From Dichotomicrobium sp964466965 (lineage in GTDB: Bacteria; Pseudomonadota; Alphaproteobacteria; Rhizobiales; Rhodomicrobiaceae): DNA of 17,896 bases. The notes under the pieces are model-generated. The model was not told the DNA's origin. It did not search any database and saw only the letters and a list, made by a program, of their open reading frames with translations. Positions 8,006 to 14,659 of the stretch are shown here, piece after piece. Position 1 is the stretch's first letter. Each line of letters opens with the position of its first letter. The stretch spans positions 1 through 17,896 of the forward strand of contig CAYXPZ010000051.1 in the NCBI GenBank assembly GCA_964466965.1. Direction: 5' to 3'. A program made the position numbers and the translations under genes.

Positions 8006-8941
8006 ATGCCGACACTCCTGATCTCGCACTCCGTCTTCCTTCAACACGATACCGGCTATGGCCATCCGGAATGCCCCGACCGGCTGCGCGCAATCGAGCA
8101 AGCCCTTGAAGATGAGAGCTTTCAGTTCGTGCATCGCGAGGAAGCGCCGATTGCCGAGGAAGACGTCATAGCACTGATGCATGGCCCCGAGTATATCAGG
8201 GCGCTGAAGAAGGCCGCGCCGGAGAGCGAACATGTCTATGTCGACGGTGGTGACACTGTGATGTCGCCACACACCTGGGAAGCGGCGCTGCGGGCGGCAG
8301 GCGGGGCGATCATGGCCGTCGATCAGGTTGTGACCGGGGCCGCGCGCAACGCTTTCTGCGCCGCGCGACCGCCGGGGCATCACGCTGAGACGCGGCAGGC
8401 GATGGGCTTTTGCCTGTTCAACAACGCCGCGATTGCGGCAGCGCATGCGCGCGCGGCCCATGGTCTGGACCGGGTCGCGGTCATTGACTTCGACGTCCAT
8501 CATGGAAATGGCACGCAGCACATGTTCTGGTCAGAACCGAACCTGATGTATGCGTCAACGCATCAGATGCCGCTGTTTCCGGGCACCGGCGCCTGGAGCG
8601 AGCAGGGCATCGCCGGCAACATCGTTAACGCGCCATTGCGACGGGGTGACGACTCGTATCATTTTCAAGAAGCGTTCGAGACCCGCATTCTGCCTGCGTT
8701 ACACGATTTTGCGCCCGATCTTGTCATCATTTCCGCAGGCTTTGATGCGCATCGCCACGATCCGATTGGCGGTTTGGCGCTGATCGAAGAGGATTTCGCC
8801 TGGGTTACGCGCAAACTGATCGAGGTTGCGAACCGGCATGCCGGCGGCCGGGTCGTCTCTGTTCTAGAGGGCGGGTACGATCTGGGTGCGCTCGCACGAT
8901 CTGTCGCCGCACACCTGCGCGTAATGATAGAATATCGTTGA
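8006..8941 (+). CDS. Histone-deacetylase-family amidohydrolase (class II HDAC/AcuC/APAH-like)
   Basis: This is a 311-residue zinc amidohydrolase of the arginase/deacetylase fold. Bacterial members remove acyl groups from acetyl-lysine of proteins or from acetylpolyamines. The active-site set is complete: RPPGHHA with the His pair H125/H126, DFDVHHGNG with the probable zinc ligands D163 and H165, AGFDAHRHDP with the third ligand D247, and EGGYD with the transition-state tyrosine Y291. The N-terminal HDTGYGHPECPDRL (14-27) is typical of the bacterial class II branch. The length fits the family. The ATG at 8006 has only a weak ribosome binding site. In related alphaproteobacteria a gene of this kind commonly precedes xseB and dxs, so the setting is normal. 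Whether it acts on proteins, polyamines or other acylated molecules cannot be decided here. Confidence 0.94.
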   Translation: MPTLLISHSVFLQHDTGYGHPECPDRLRAIEQALEDESFQFVHREEAPIAEEDVIALMHGPEYIRALKKAAPESEHVYVDGGDTVMSPHTWEAALRAAGGAIMAVDQVVTGAARNAFCAARPPGHHAETRQAMGFCLFNNAAIAAAHARAAHGLDRVAVIDFDVHHGNGTQHMFWSEPNLMYASTHQMPLFPGTGAWSEQGIAGNIVNAPLRRGDDSYHFQEAFETRILPALHDFAPDLVIISAGFDAHRHDPIGGLALIEEDFAWVTRKLIEVANRHAGGRVVSVLEGGYDLGALARSVAAHLRVMIEYR

Positions 8942-8977
8942 CCAGGCTGATAATCTTTCGGCTGACGAGGTTGATTT

Positions 8978-9238
8978 ATGGCAAAACAACAAGCAGCGGC
9001 GAATTCCGACGTCAAGACCATGGCGTTCGAGCAGGCGCTCAAGGAACTTGAACAGATCGTCGGGCGGCTGGAGCGCGGAGACGTGGAACTTGAGCAGTCG
9101 ATCGCCATTTACGAACGCGGTGAGGCGTTGCGCGATCACTGCGACCGTCTTCTGCAAAAGGCGGAAGCCAAGGTGGAAAAAATCAATCTCAACGAGAATG
9201 GCCAGCCCGCCGGTACCCAGCAGCTAGACGTTGAATAG
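8978..9238 (+). CDS. xseB: Exodeoxyribonuclease VII small subunit
   Basis: This is an 86-residue XseB protein, the small subunit that joins XseA to form exonuclease VII, a cytoplasmic enzyme degrading single-stranded DNA from both ends. The family core FEQALKELEQIVGRLERGD (17-35), then VELEQSIAIYERGEALRDHC, is plain. The protein is almost wholly alpha-helical with a coiled-coil look and has a short polar tail. The ATG at 8978 has GAGG seven bases upstream. The large subunit xseA is not in the window, which is common. The gene ends in TAG, showing that this codon terminates translation just upstream of the dxs gene that carries an internal TAG. Confidence 0.96.
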   Translation: MAKQQAAANSDVKTMAFEQALKELEQIVGRLERGDVELEQSIAIYERGEALRDHCDRLLQKAEAKVEKINLNENGQPAGTQQLDVE

Positions 9239-9262
9239 GCTGCGCGCGGCGGCATTCAGGTT

Positions 9263-9291
9263 TTGCCGCATCGCCGTGACACGTGTAAACT
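9263..9291 (+). promoter_or_regulatory. Candidate sigma-70 promoter upstream of dxs
   Basis: TTGCCG (9263-9268) and TAAACT (9286-9291) are separated by 17 bases in the 118-base gap between xseB and dxs. Each hexamer matches four of six consensus positions. This would give dxs-tlyA its own promoter in addition to read-through from xseB. Confidence 0.35.
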
Positions 9292-9356
9292 TATTGTGAC
9301 AAAACGGCGCAACCAATGTGGGTGACCCGGTAAATCGCGTGAGGGACGCAAGCATC

Positions 9357-11300
9357 GTGAGTTCAGACAGCAAGACGCCTCTTCTCGACCAGATCACGAC
9401 TCCGGATGATCTGCGCGGACTTGATGAAAAGCAGTTGCAGCAGGTGGCCGAAGAGCTGCGCACGGAAACCATCGATGCCGTCTCTGTCACTGGCGGGCAT
9501 CTTGGCGCGGGGCTCGGCGTCGTCGAGTTGACCGTGGCGCTGCACTATCTCTTCGATACGCCGAACGACCGGCTGATCTGGGATGTCGGGCATCAGGCGT
9601 ACCCTCACAAGATTCTAACGGGCAGGCGCGACCGGATTCGCACGCTACGCCAGCCCGGCGGGCTTTCGGGCTTCACCTAGCGCGCGGAAAGCGAATACGA
9701 CCCGTTCGGCGCGGCGCATTCTTCGACCTCGATCTCATCGGGCCTTGGCATGGCTGTAGCCCGCGACCTTAGCGAAGGCGACAACAACGTTATCGCGGTC
9801 ATCGGTGATGGCGCGCTTAGCGCGGGCATGGCCTATGAGGCGATGAACAACGCCGGCGCGATGGATAAGCGTCTCATCGTGATCCTCAACGATAATGACA
9901 TGTCGATCGCCCCGCCGGTGGGCGCCATCAGCCACTACCTGGCGCGGCTGACCTCGTCGGGCACCTATCTTTATCTGCGCGACATCGTCAAACAACTCGC
10001 TAAGCGCCTGCCCAAAGGCTGGGAGCGCCGCGCCGCCCGCGCAGAGGAATACACCCGCAACTTCTGGACCGGCGGCACGCTGTTCGAGGAGTTGGGCTTC
10101 TACTACGTCGGACCGATCGACGGGCACAACCTGGAGCATCTGGTGCCAGTGCTGCGCAATGTCCGCGACGCTGAGCAGGGGCCGATCCTGGTGCACTGCG
10201 TGACGCAGAAAGGCAAGGGGTATGAGCCGGCAGAGAATTCGGCCGACAAGTATCATGGCGTTTCGAAGTTCGATGTCGTCACCGGCGCTATGTCAAAGCC
10301 CAAACCCAACGCGCCGAGCTACACCAAGGTGTTCGCACAGAGTCTGATGGACGAGGCGCGGCGTGACGACAAGATCGTCGCGATCACGGCGGCGATGCCT
10401 TCGGGCACCGGCCTGGACCTGTTTGGCGAGGAATTCCCCGATCGCACGTTCGACGTCGGCATAGCCGAGCAGCACGGGGTGACCTTCGCAGCCGGGCTGG
10501 CGACGGAGGGCTACCGGCCGTTTGCCACGATCTACTCGACGTTCCTGCAGCGCGCTTACGATCAGGTCGTGCATGACGTCGCGATCCAGCAGCTTCCGGT
10601 GCGCTTCGCCATAGACCGCGCGGGCTTCGTCGGTGCGGACGGGCCGACCCATGCCGGCTCGTTCGACGTGACCTATCTGTCGTGCCTGCCCGGCTTTGTG
10701 GTGATGGCGGCGGCGGATGAGGCTGAGCTGCGCCACATGGTCGCCACTGCGGTCCAGATCGACGACCGGCCAAGCGCGCTGCGCTACCCGCGCGGCGAAG
10801 GCGTCGGCGTGGAAATGCCCGAACACGGCGTGCCGCTGGAGATCGGGCGCGGACGCATTATGCGCGAAGGGACGAGTGTTGCGCTGCTGTCCTTCGGCGC
10901 GCGGCTGCAGGAGTGCCTGTCGGCGGCGGACCAGCTTTCGCGCCACGGGCTGTCCACCACGGTAGCGGACGCGCGCTTTGCAAAACCGCTGGACGAAGAC
11001 CTGATCCGCCGGCTGGCGCGCGAGCATGAAGTTGTCGTGACCATTGAAGAGGCCTCGATCGGTGGTTTCGGCAGCCATGTGCTACACTTCCTGGCGCAGG
11101 ACGGGCGTCTGGATCAGGGCCTGAAAATCCGCAACCTTGTGCTGCCAGACGAGTTCGTTGACCAGGGTAAGCCGGAACAGATGTACGCCGATTATGGTCT
11201 CGACGCGCAAGGTATCGTGCGCACGGTGTTTGGCGCGCTGGGTCGGGAAATGACCGCTGACGACGGCCGCGGCGCGGCGGGTCAGGGCGACGCTGGATAA
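9357..11300 (+). pseudogene. dxs: 1-deoxy-D-xylulose-5-phosphate synthase, interrupted by one in-frame amber codon
   Basis: Dxs condenses pyruvate and glyceraldehyde-3-phosphate with thiamine diphosphate, the entry step of the MEP isoprenoid pathway. Read through the stop, the frame has 647 positions, the normal length. The TAG at 9678-9680 is codon 108, in GLSGFT-stop-RAESEYDPF, where relatives usually have Lys; one A-to-T change from AAG would explain it. The rest looks intact: H48 in TGGHLGAGLG, HSSTSIS (121-127), the thiamine-diphosphate motif GDG (150-152), IAEQH with catalytic E371, and DRAGFVGADGPTH. Translation would stop after 107 residues. Restart at the ATG at 9750 would give 516 residues lacking H48, probably inactive. 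The GTG start at 9357 was chosen because MSSDSKTPLLDQITTPDDL matches family N-termini and GAGGGA lies ten bases upstream; a GTG at 9318 would add 13 residues. It may be a functional gene carrying a sequence error or suppressed stop. Confidence 0.85.
9678..9680 (+). other. Internal TAG stop codon in dxs
   Basis: The bases read ACC TAG CGC in the dxs frame. Frame is kept on both sides, with no stop between 9681 and the next in-frame ATG at 9750, and conserved Dxs sequence continues directly (RAESEYDPFGAAHSSTSIS). It is therefore a point nonsense change, not a frameshift or a fusion of two genes. The following base is C, a context reported as comparatively leaky for stop codons in some bacteria. 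Confidence 0.95.
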
Positions 11301-11301
11301 G

Positions 11302-12039
11302 GTGGCCAAAGCCTCTCGGCTCGACGTTGCGCTCACGGCGCAGGGGTTGGTTGCGACGCGGGCCCGCGCCCGGGATCTCATCAAGCGCGGGCTTGTACGC
11401 GTTGACGGCGCAGCGGTGACGAAAGCCGGTGCGCTGGTGCGCGACGATGCCAACATCGTTATCCAAGGCAATCAGGCTGCCTTCGTGTCACGGGGCGCGG
11501 TCAAACTGGTCGCCGCGCTGGACGCGTTCGGGCTCGATCCGGCTGGGCGCGTCGCATTGGACATCGGCACGTCGACGGGCGGCTTCACCCAAGTGCTGCT
11601 CGCGCGCGGCGCGTCGCAAGTCTACGCGGTCGATGTTGGGCGTAGCCAGCTTCACGAGAGCCTTGCCAGCGATCCGCGCGTCATCAACTTGGAGCAGCGC
11701 GACGCGCGCGACCTCACGCCGGCCGACCTGCCCGAGTCGGTTGGCGCGATCACGGTTGATGTCAGCTTCATCTCGCTGCGCCTGGTGCTTCCAACCGTGC
11801 TCGCCTTCGCTGCGCTGGATGCCTGGCTGGTCGCGCTGATCAAGCCGCAATTCGAGGTGGGCCGCGCAGCCGTCGGCAAGGGCGGCATCGTCACAGATGC
11901 AGCCGCGCGCGCGCAGGCCGTAGATGCCATCCGAAAGCTGGTCGAGGACCACGGCTGGCGAACGGCCCCGCCGATCTCATCTCCCCTGCGCGGCCAAAGC
12001 GGAAACCGGGAGTATCTGCTCGGCGCTTGGCACTGCTAG
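11302..12039 (+). CDS. tlyA: TlyA-family rRNA 2'-O-methyltransferase (hemolysin A family)
   Basis: This 245-residue protein has an N-terminal S4 RNA-binding domain (about 4-62) and an FtsJ/RrmJ-like SAM methyltransferase domain. Mycobacterial TlyA 2'-O-methylates cytidines in 16S and 23S rRNA. The SAM motif DIGTSTGGFTQVLL lies at 87-100, and the K-D-K-E catalytic tetrad is visible as K68 (RGAVKL), D153 (VDVSFIS), K181 (LIKPQFE) and E237 (GNREYLLGA). The length is near the family norm. The segment TAPPISSPLRGQS before GNREYLLGA differs from the usual VLGxxPSPIxGGDGNRE but stays in frame. The GTG start lies one base after the dxs TAA, so translation is probably coupled to the end of dxs. The internal dxs amber codon could then also lower TlyA output unless ribosomes restart. 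The gene ends in TAG. Confidence 0.94.
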   Translation: MAKASRLDVALTAQGLVATRARARDLIKRGLVRVDGAAVTKAGALVRDDANIVIQGNQAAFVSRGAVKLVAALDAFGLDPAGRVALDIGTSTGGFTQVLLARGASQVYAVDVGRSQLHESLASDPRVINLEQRDARDLTPADLPESVGAITVDVSFISLRLVLPTVLAFAALDAWLVALIKPQFEVGRAAVGKGGIVTDAAARAQAVDAIRKLVEDHGWRTAPPISSPLRGQSGNREYLLGAWHC

Positions 12040-12055
12040 GGTGAATTTGCCACAC

Positions 12056-12076
12056 TGTTGCCATCTTGTTGCAACA
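12056..12076. repeat. TGTTGC direct repeat ending in a 10-bp palindrome, downstream of tlyA
   Basis: TGTTGC occurs at 12056-12061 and again at 12067-12072, one helical turn apart. The second copy is half of the perfect palindrome TGTTGCAACA (12067-12076). It lies 17 bases after the tlyA stop and 180 bases before the ABC exporter. It could be an operator or the remnant of a hairpin; there is no T-run to make it a terminator. Confidence 0.25.
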
Positions 12077-12142
12077 TCTCCTCCAGGGTCAGCGGGCGCG
12101 AGCGCCGTCCGCCGCATATTCAACCCCGACAGGACACTCATA

Positions 12143-12175
12143 ATGGTCAAGCGCGCAGCTTCCATGCGCGGCTGA
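12143..12175 (+). other. Possible 10-codon leader ORF upstream of the ABC exporter
   Basis: An ATG at 12143 opens a frame MVKRAASMRG that stops at TGA (12173-12175). AGGA at 12131-12134 is eight bases upstream, a better ribosome binding site than that of the exporter gene itself. A 5-bp GC hairpin (12152-12156 with 12166-12170) lies inside, and GGCTGA (12170-12175) can pair with TCAGCC (12205-12210). This could be a leader peptide or chance. It is too short to judge by homology. Confidence 0.2.
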
Positions 12176-12255
12176 ACCTTTCGGCTCCACTGGGGTCGTC
12201 TCGCTCAGCCGTGTGATTATGTTTCAAGTCAAGAACACACACGCGAGCGAGAGTT

Positions 12256-14097
12256 ATGTTACGTTGGATCGAGCAACGCATTTCCCCTTTTCGACGGGCG
12301 TCGATAGACCAACCGCCTGAAAACCTTGTCGGATTCTTCTGGCATTACTGCCGCCAAATCTGGGGCACCCTCGTGGTCGTGGTGCTGGTCGGGTCGCTCG
12401 CCGCGCTGATCGAGGTGACTTTGTTCACCTTCCTTGGCCAGATCGTCGACATGGCGCGCGCAGCCGAGAGCCCTGGGGCGTTTTTTTCGGAGCACGGCAC
12501 CACGCTGCTGATCATGGCGGCGTTCGCGATCCTTTTGCGCCCGTTCATGTTCTTCGCGCACATGACGCTGATCAACCAGTCGCTGATCCCGTCCTTCACG
12601 AACCTGATCCGCTGGCAGGCGCACCGCTATCTGCTGCGCCAAAGCCCGTCGTTCTTTCAGGACGATTTCGCCGGCCGCATCGCCAACCGCGTGATGAACA
12701 CCGGCGGCGCGCTGCGCCAGACGATGGTCGATCTGACCGACTCGCTGTGGTTTGTCACGATCTATGCGGTATCCACGTTGGTCGTGCTGTTCTCCGCCGA
12801 TCCGCGGCTGATGGCGCCTCTGTTGGTGTGGTTCTTCGGCTACGGCGCGCTGCTGGTATATTTCGTGCCAAAGGTGAAGCACCGCTCCATGCTCAATTCG
12901 GATGCGCGCTCGCTGCTGGCCGGGCGGATTGTCGACAGCTACGTCAACATCCAGACGGTCAAGCTGTTCGCGCGAACCGAGCGCGAGGATGAGTATGCGG
13001 CGGAAGCGCTGGGCGATCAGACCGAAAAATTCCGACGGCAGATGCGCCTGCTCACGATCATGGAGGGCATCCTCTGGACCATGAACGGCGTGATGATCGC
13101 CGCGACGGTCGGACTGGCGCTGTGGCTGTGGAGCCATCAGATCATCACACTCGGCGCGATCGCCGTGGCCGCCGGGCTGGTCATCCAGATCAACAACATG
13201 TCCGGGTGGATCATGTCGGTGGTCACCAACGTGTTCGAGAACATCGGGCAGGTGCAGGAGGGGATCAAATCCATCTCGAACCCGCTGCGGCTCACCGATG
13301 CGCCGGGCGCGCGTCCGCTCAAGGTCACGCGTGGCGAAATCCGCTATGAGTACGTCACCTTCCACTATGGCCAGGAAGGCGGGCTGCTTCAGGACCTGAA
13401 CCTGACCATCAAGCCGGGCGAGAAGGTCGGGCTGGTCGGGCGGTCCGGCGCGGGCAAGTCCACACTGGTGAACCTGCTGCTGCGTTTTCATGACCTGGAA
13501 GGCGGGCGCATACTCGTGGATGGCCAGGACATCGCGGATGTGACGCAGGAGAGCCTGCGCGCGCAAATCGGCATGGTCACACAGGACACCTCGCTGCTGC
13601 ACCGCTCGGTGATGGAGAACATCCGCTATGGCAAGCCGGAGGCGAGCGACGAGGAAGTTTTTGAGGCCGCGCGCAAGGCGCACGCGCACCATTTCATCCC
13701 GGATTTGCGCGACTGGAAGGGCCGCGCGGGCTATGACGCGCATGTCGGCGAGCGCGGCGTGAAGCTGTCGGGCGGGCAGCGCCAGCGCATTGCGATTGCG
13801 CGCGTGCTGCTTAAGGATGCGCCGATCCTCGTGCTGGACGAAGCGACCTCGGCGCTCGACAGCGAGGCCGAAGCCGCCATTCAGGAGCAGCTCTATAACC
13901 TGATGCAGGGCAAGACGGTCATCGCCATCGCGCACCGGCTTTCGACCATCGCCATGCTCGACAGGCTGGTGGTGATGGATCAAGGCCGCATCGTCGAGCA
14001 GGGCACGCATGATGAACTGGTGCGCGCGGGCGGCATTTATGCGTCGCTATGGTCGCGCCAGTCCGGCGGCTTCCTGTTCGAGGGCAAGGTGGCCTAA
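12256..14097 (+). CDS. ABC exporter, fused membrane and ATP-binding domains
   Basis: This is a 613-residue type IV (MsbA-like) ABC exporter half-transporter, expected to work as a dimer in the cytoplasmic membrane. The membrane domain spans about 25-335, with hydrophobic helices near 37-60, 83-105, 165-205 and 270-312. The ATP-binding domain has Walker A GRSGAGKST (395-403), Q-loop Q443 in MVTQDTS, signature LSGGQ (504-508), Walker B ILVLDE (524-529) and the H-loop H560, so it looks catalytically complete. The fold resembles multidrug or lipid exporters; the cargo cannot be told. The ATG at 12256 has a weak site (GAGAG, two bases away), but the next in-frame Met is far inside. The gene stands alone between a 216-base upstream gap and a repeat-containing downstream gap, so it is probably a single-gene unit. 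A 583-codon open frame on the opposite strand is a composition artefact. Confidence 0.94.
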   Translation: MLRWIEQRISPFRRASIDQPPENLVGFFWHYCRQIWGTLVVVVLVGSLAALIEVTLFTFLGQIVDMARAAESPGAFFSEHGTTLLIMAAFAILLRPFMFFAHMTLINQSLIPSFTNLIRWQAHRYLLRQSPSFFQDDFAGRIANRVMNTGGALRQTMVDLTDSLWFVTIYAVSTLVVLFSADPRLMAPLLVWFFGYGALLVYFVPKVKHRSMLNSDARSLLAGRIVDSYVNIQTVKLFARTEREDEYAAEALGDQTEKFRRQMRLLTIMEGILWTMNGVMIAATVGLALWLWSHQIITLGAIAVAAGLVIQINNMSGWIMSVVTNVFENIGQVQEGIKSISNPLRLTDAPGARPLKVTRGEIRYEYVTFHYGQEGGLLQDLNLTIKPGEKVGLVGRSGAGKSTLVNLLLRFHDLEGGRILVDGQDIADVTQESLRAQIGMVTQDTSLLHRSVMENIRYGKPEASDEEVFEAARKAHAHHFIPDLRDWKGRAGYDAHVGERGVKLSGGQRQRIAIARVLLKDAPILVLDEATSALDSEAEAAIQEQLYNLMQGKTVIAIAHRLSTIAMLDRLVVMDQGRIVEQGTHDELVRAGGIYASLWSRQSGGFLFEGKVA

Positions 14098-14129
14098 TGT
14101 TGCGGTGTTGGCTCAGAGCGTCTTGGCCA

Positions 14130-14254
14130 TTGTCATCCCGGATGGGCTGCAGCGCGCAGCGGTGCTGCGCTGCTCTGGGATCTGGATGTGGCTGGGAAGC
14201 CGATCCCGTGTTTGCGAAGCGGCGCGATGCGCAGCATCGCACACGGGATGACAA
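14130..14254. repeat. Palindromic intergenic element of two hairpin units with 11-bp terminal inverted repeats
   Basis: The 125-base element begins with TTGTCATCCCG (14130-14140) and ends with its exact complement CGGGATGACAA (14244-14254). The left unit is bounded by ATCCC (14135-14139) and GGGAT (14177-14181) around a GCAGCG...CGCTGC stem. The right unit pairs ATCCCGTGT (14203-14211) with ACACGGGAT (14241-14249), enclosing GCGATGC (14224-14230) and GCATCGC (14234-14240) around a 3-base loop. The layout resembles dispersed REP/BIME-type or small non-autonomous elements common between alphaproteobacterial genes. It lies between the ABC exporter and the DUF2842 gene and could act as a terminator-like or mRNA-stabilising structure. 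Only one copy is in the window, so dispersal is an inference. Confidence 0.7.
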
Positions 14255-14299
14255 CGAGCCTGACAATGAGGTGTTGCGTTTCTTATGCTTCGGAAGAAG

Positions 14300-14533
14300 C
14301 TAGCTGCCGGGCGCCTGATCCACCTGCTGCGCTTCGCGCGGGCGCATCCACCATATGATCGCCGCGCAAACCGCGAACCATAGCGCCGCAACGACGAAGT
14401 AAAAAGCCAACTGCAGCCCGAGCGCCGTGCCCGGCAAACGCGTGATCGCGACCGTGATTGCAAACCACAGATAGAACACGGTGAACACGACCATTGCCAT
14501 GACACCGAGGAATTTACGGGTGCGCGTCGTCAT
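14300..14533 (-). CDS. DUF2842-like small membrane protein
   Basis: From the ATG at 14533 this is a 77-residue protein with two predicted membrane helices: about 8-31 (FLGVMAMVVFTVFYLWFAIT) and about 43-64 (LAFYFVVAALWFAVCAAIIW). A short basic N-terminus (MTTRTRK) precedes them, and the polar tail ends WWMRPREAQQVDQAPGS. Size, topology and the ARLPG-like TRLPG loop fit DUF2842, a family of unknown function largely restricted to Alphaproteobacteria. It is divergent from ctaA, with a 126-base gap. That neighbourhood suggests, without proving, a link to cytochrome oxidase or heme A biogenesis. An in-frame ATG at 14545 would add four residues; neither start has a strong ribosome binding site, and 14533 was chosen because family members begin directly with the basic segment. 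The gene ends in TAG. Confidence 0.75.
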   Translation of the reverse strand: MTTRTRKFLGVMAMVVFTVFYLWFAITVAITRLPGTALGLQLAFYFVVAALWFAVCAAIIWWMRPREAQQVDQAPGS

Positions 14534-14659
14534 GGCGCGAACCATACTCAAAGCGCTGAGCCTACGCCAACCAAAAACCGCTCGCCCCGCGACACTGCGC
14601 GCGCTTGCCGCCGGTACGGTCGCGCCATATGTCGCCGCTTATTAGCGAGAGGAAAGAGC

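Noticed and set aside
9678..9680. Genome-wide reassignment of UAG (for example pyrrolysine use) to explain the dxs amber codon
   Set aside because: TAG is the natural terminator of the CLC, xseB, tlyA, DUF2842 and TlpA-like genes here, each at the expected family length. Local suppression remains possible.
9735..11078. Long minus-strand frames opposite dxs
   Set aside because: Plus-strand Dxs homology is continuous over the whole stretch; the opposite frames are compositional shadows.
11950..12039. Suspected frameshift in the tlyA 3' end
   Set aside because: The segment before the final GNREYLLGA is unusual, but it stays in frame, matches the family's spacing and reaches the conserved glutamate.
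12259..14010. A 583-codon open frame antisense to the ABC exporter
   Set aside because: The exporter on the plus strand has a full set of ABC motifs. The antisense product is Arg/Gln/His/Asp-rich with no recognisable domain, as expected for a mirror frame in GC-rich coding DNA.
14009..14303. Plus-strand ORFs across the exporter end and the hairpin element
   Set aside because: They merely read through the exporter's last codons and the palindromic repeat, with no ribosome binding site or family resemblance.
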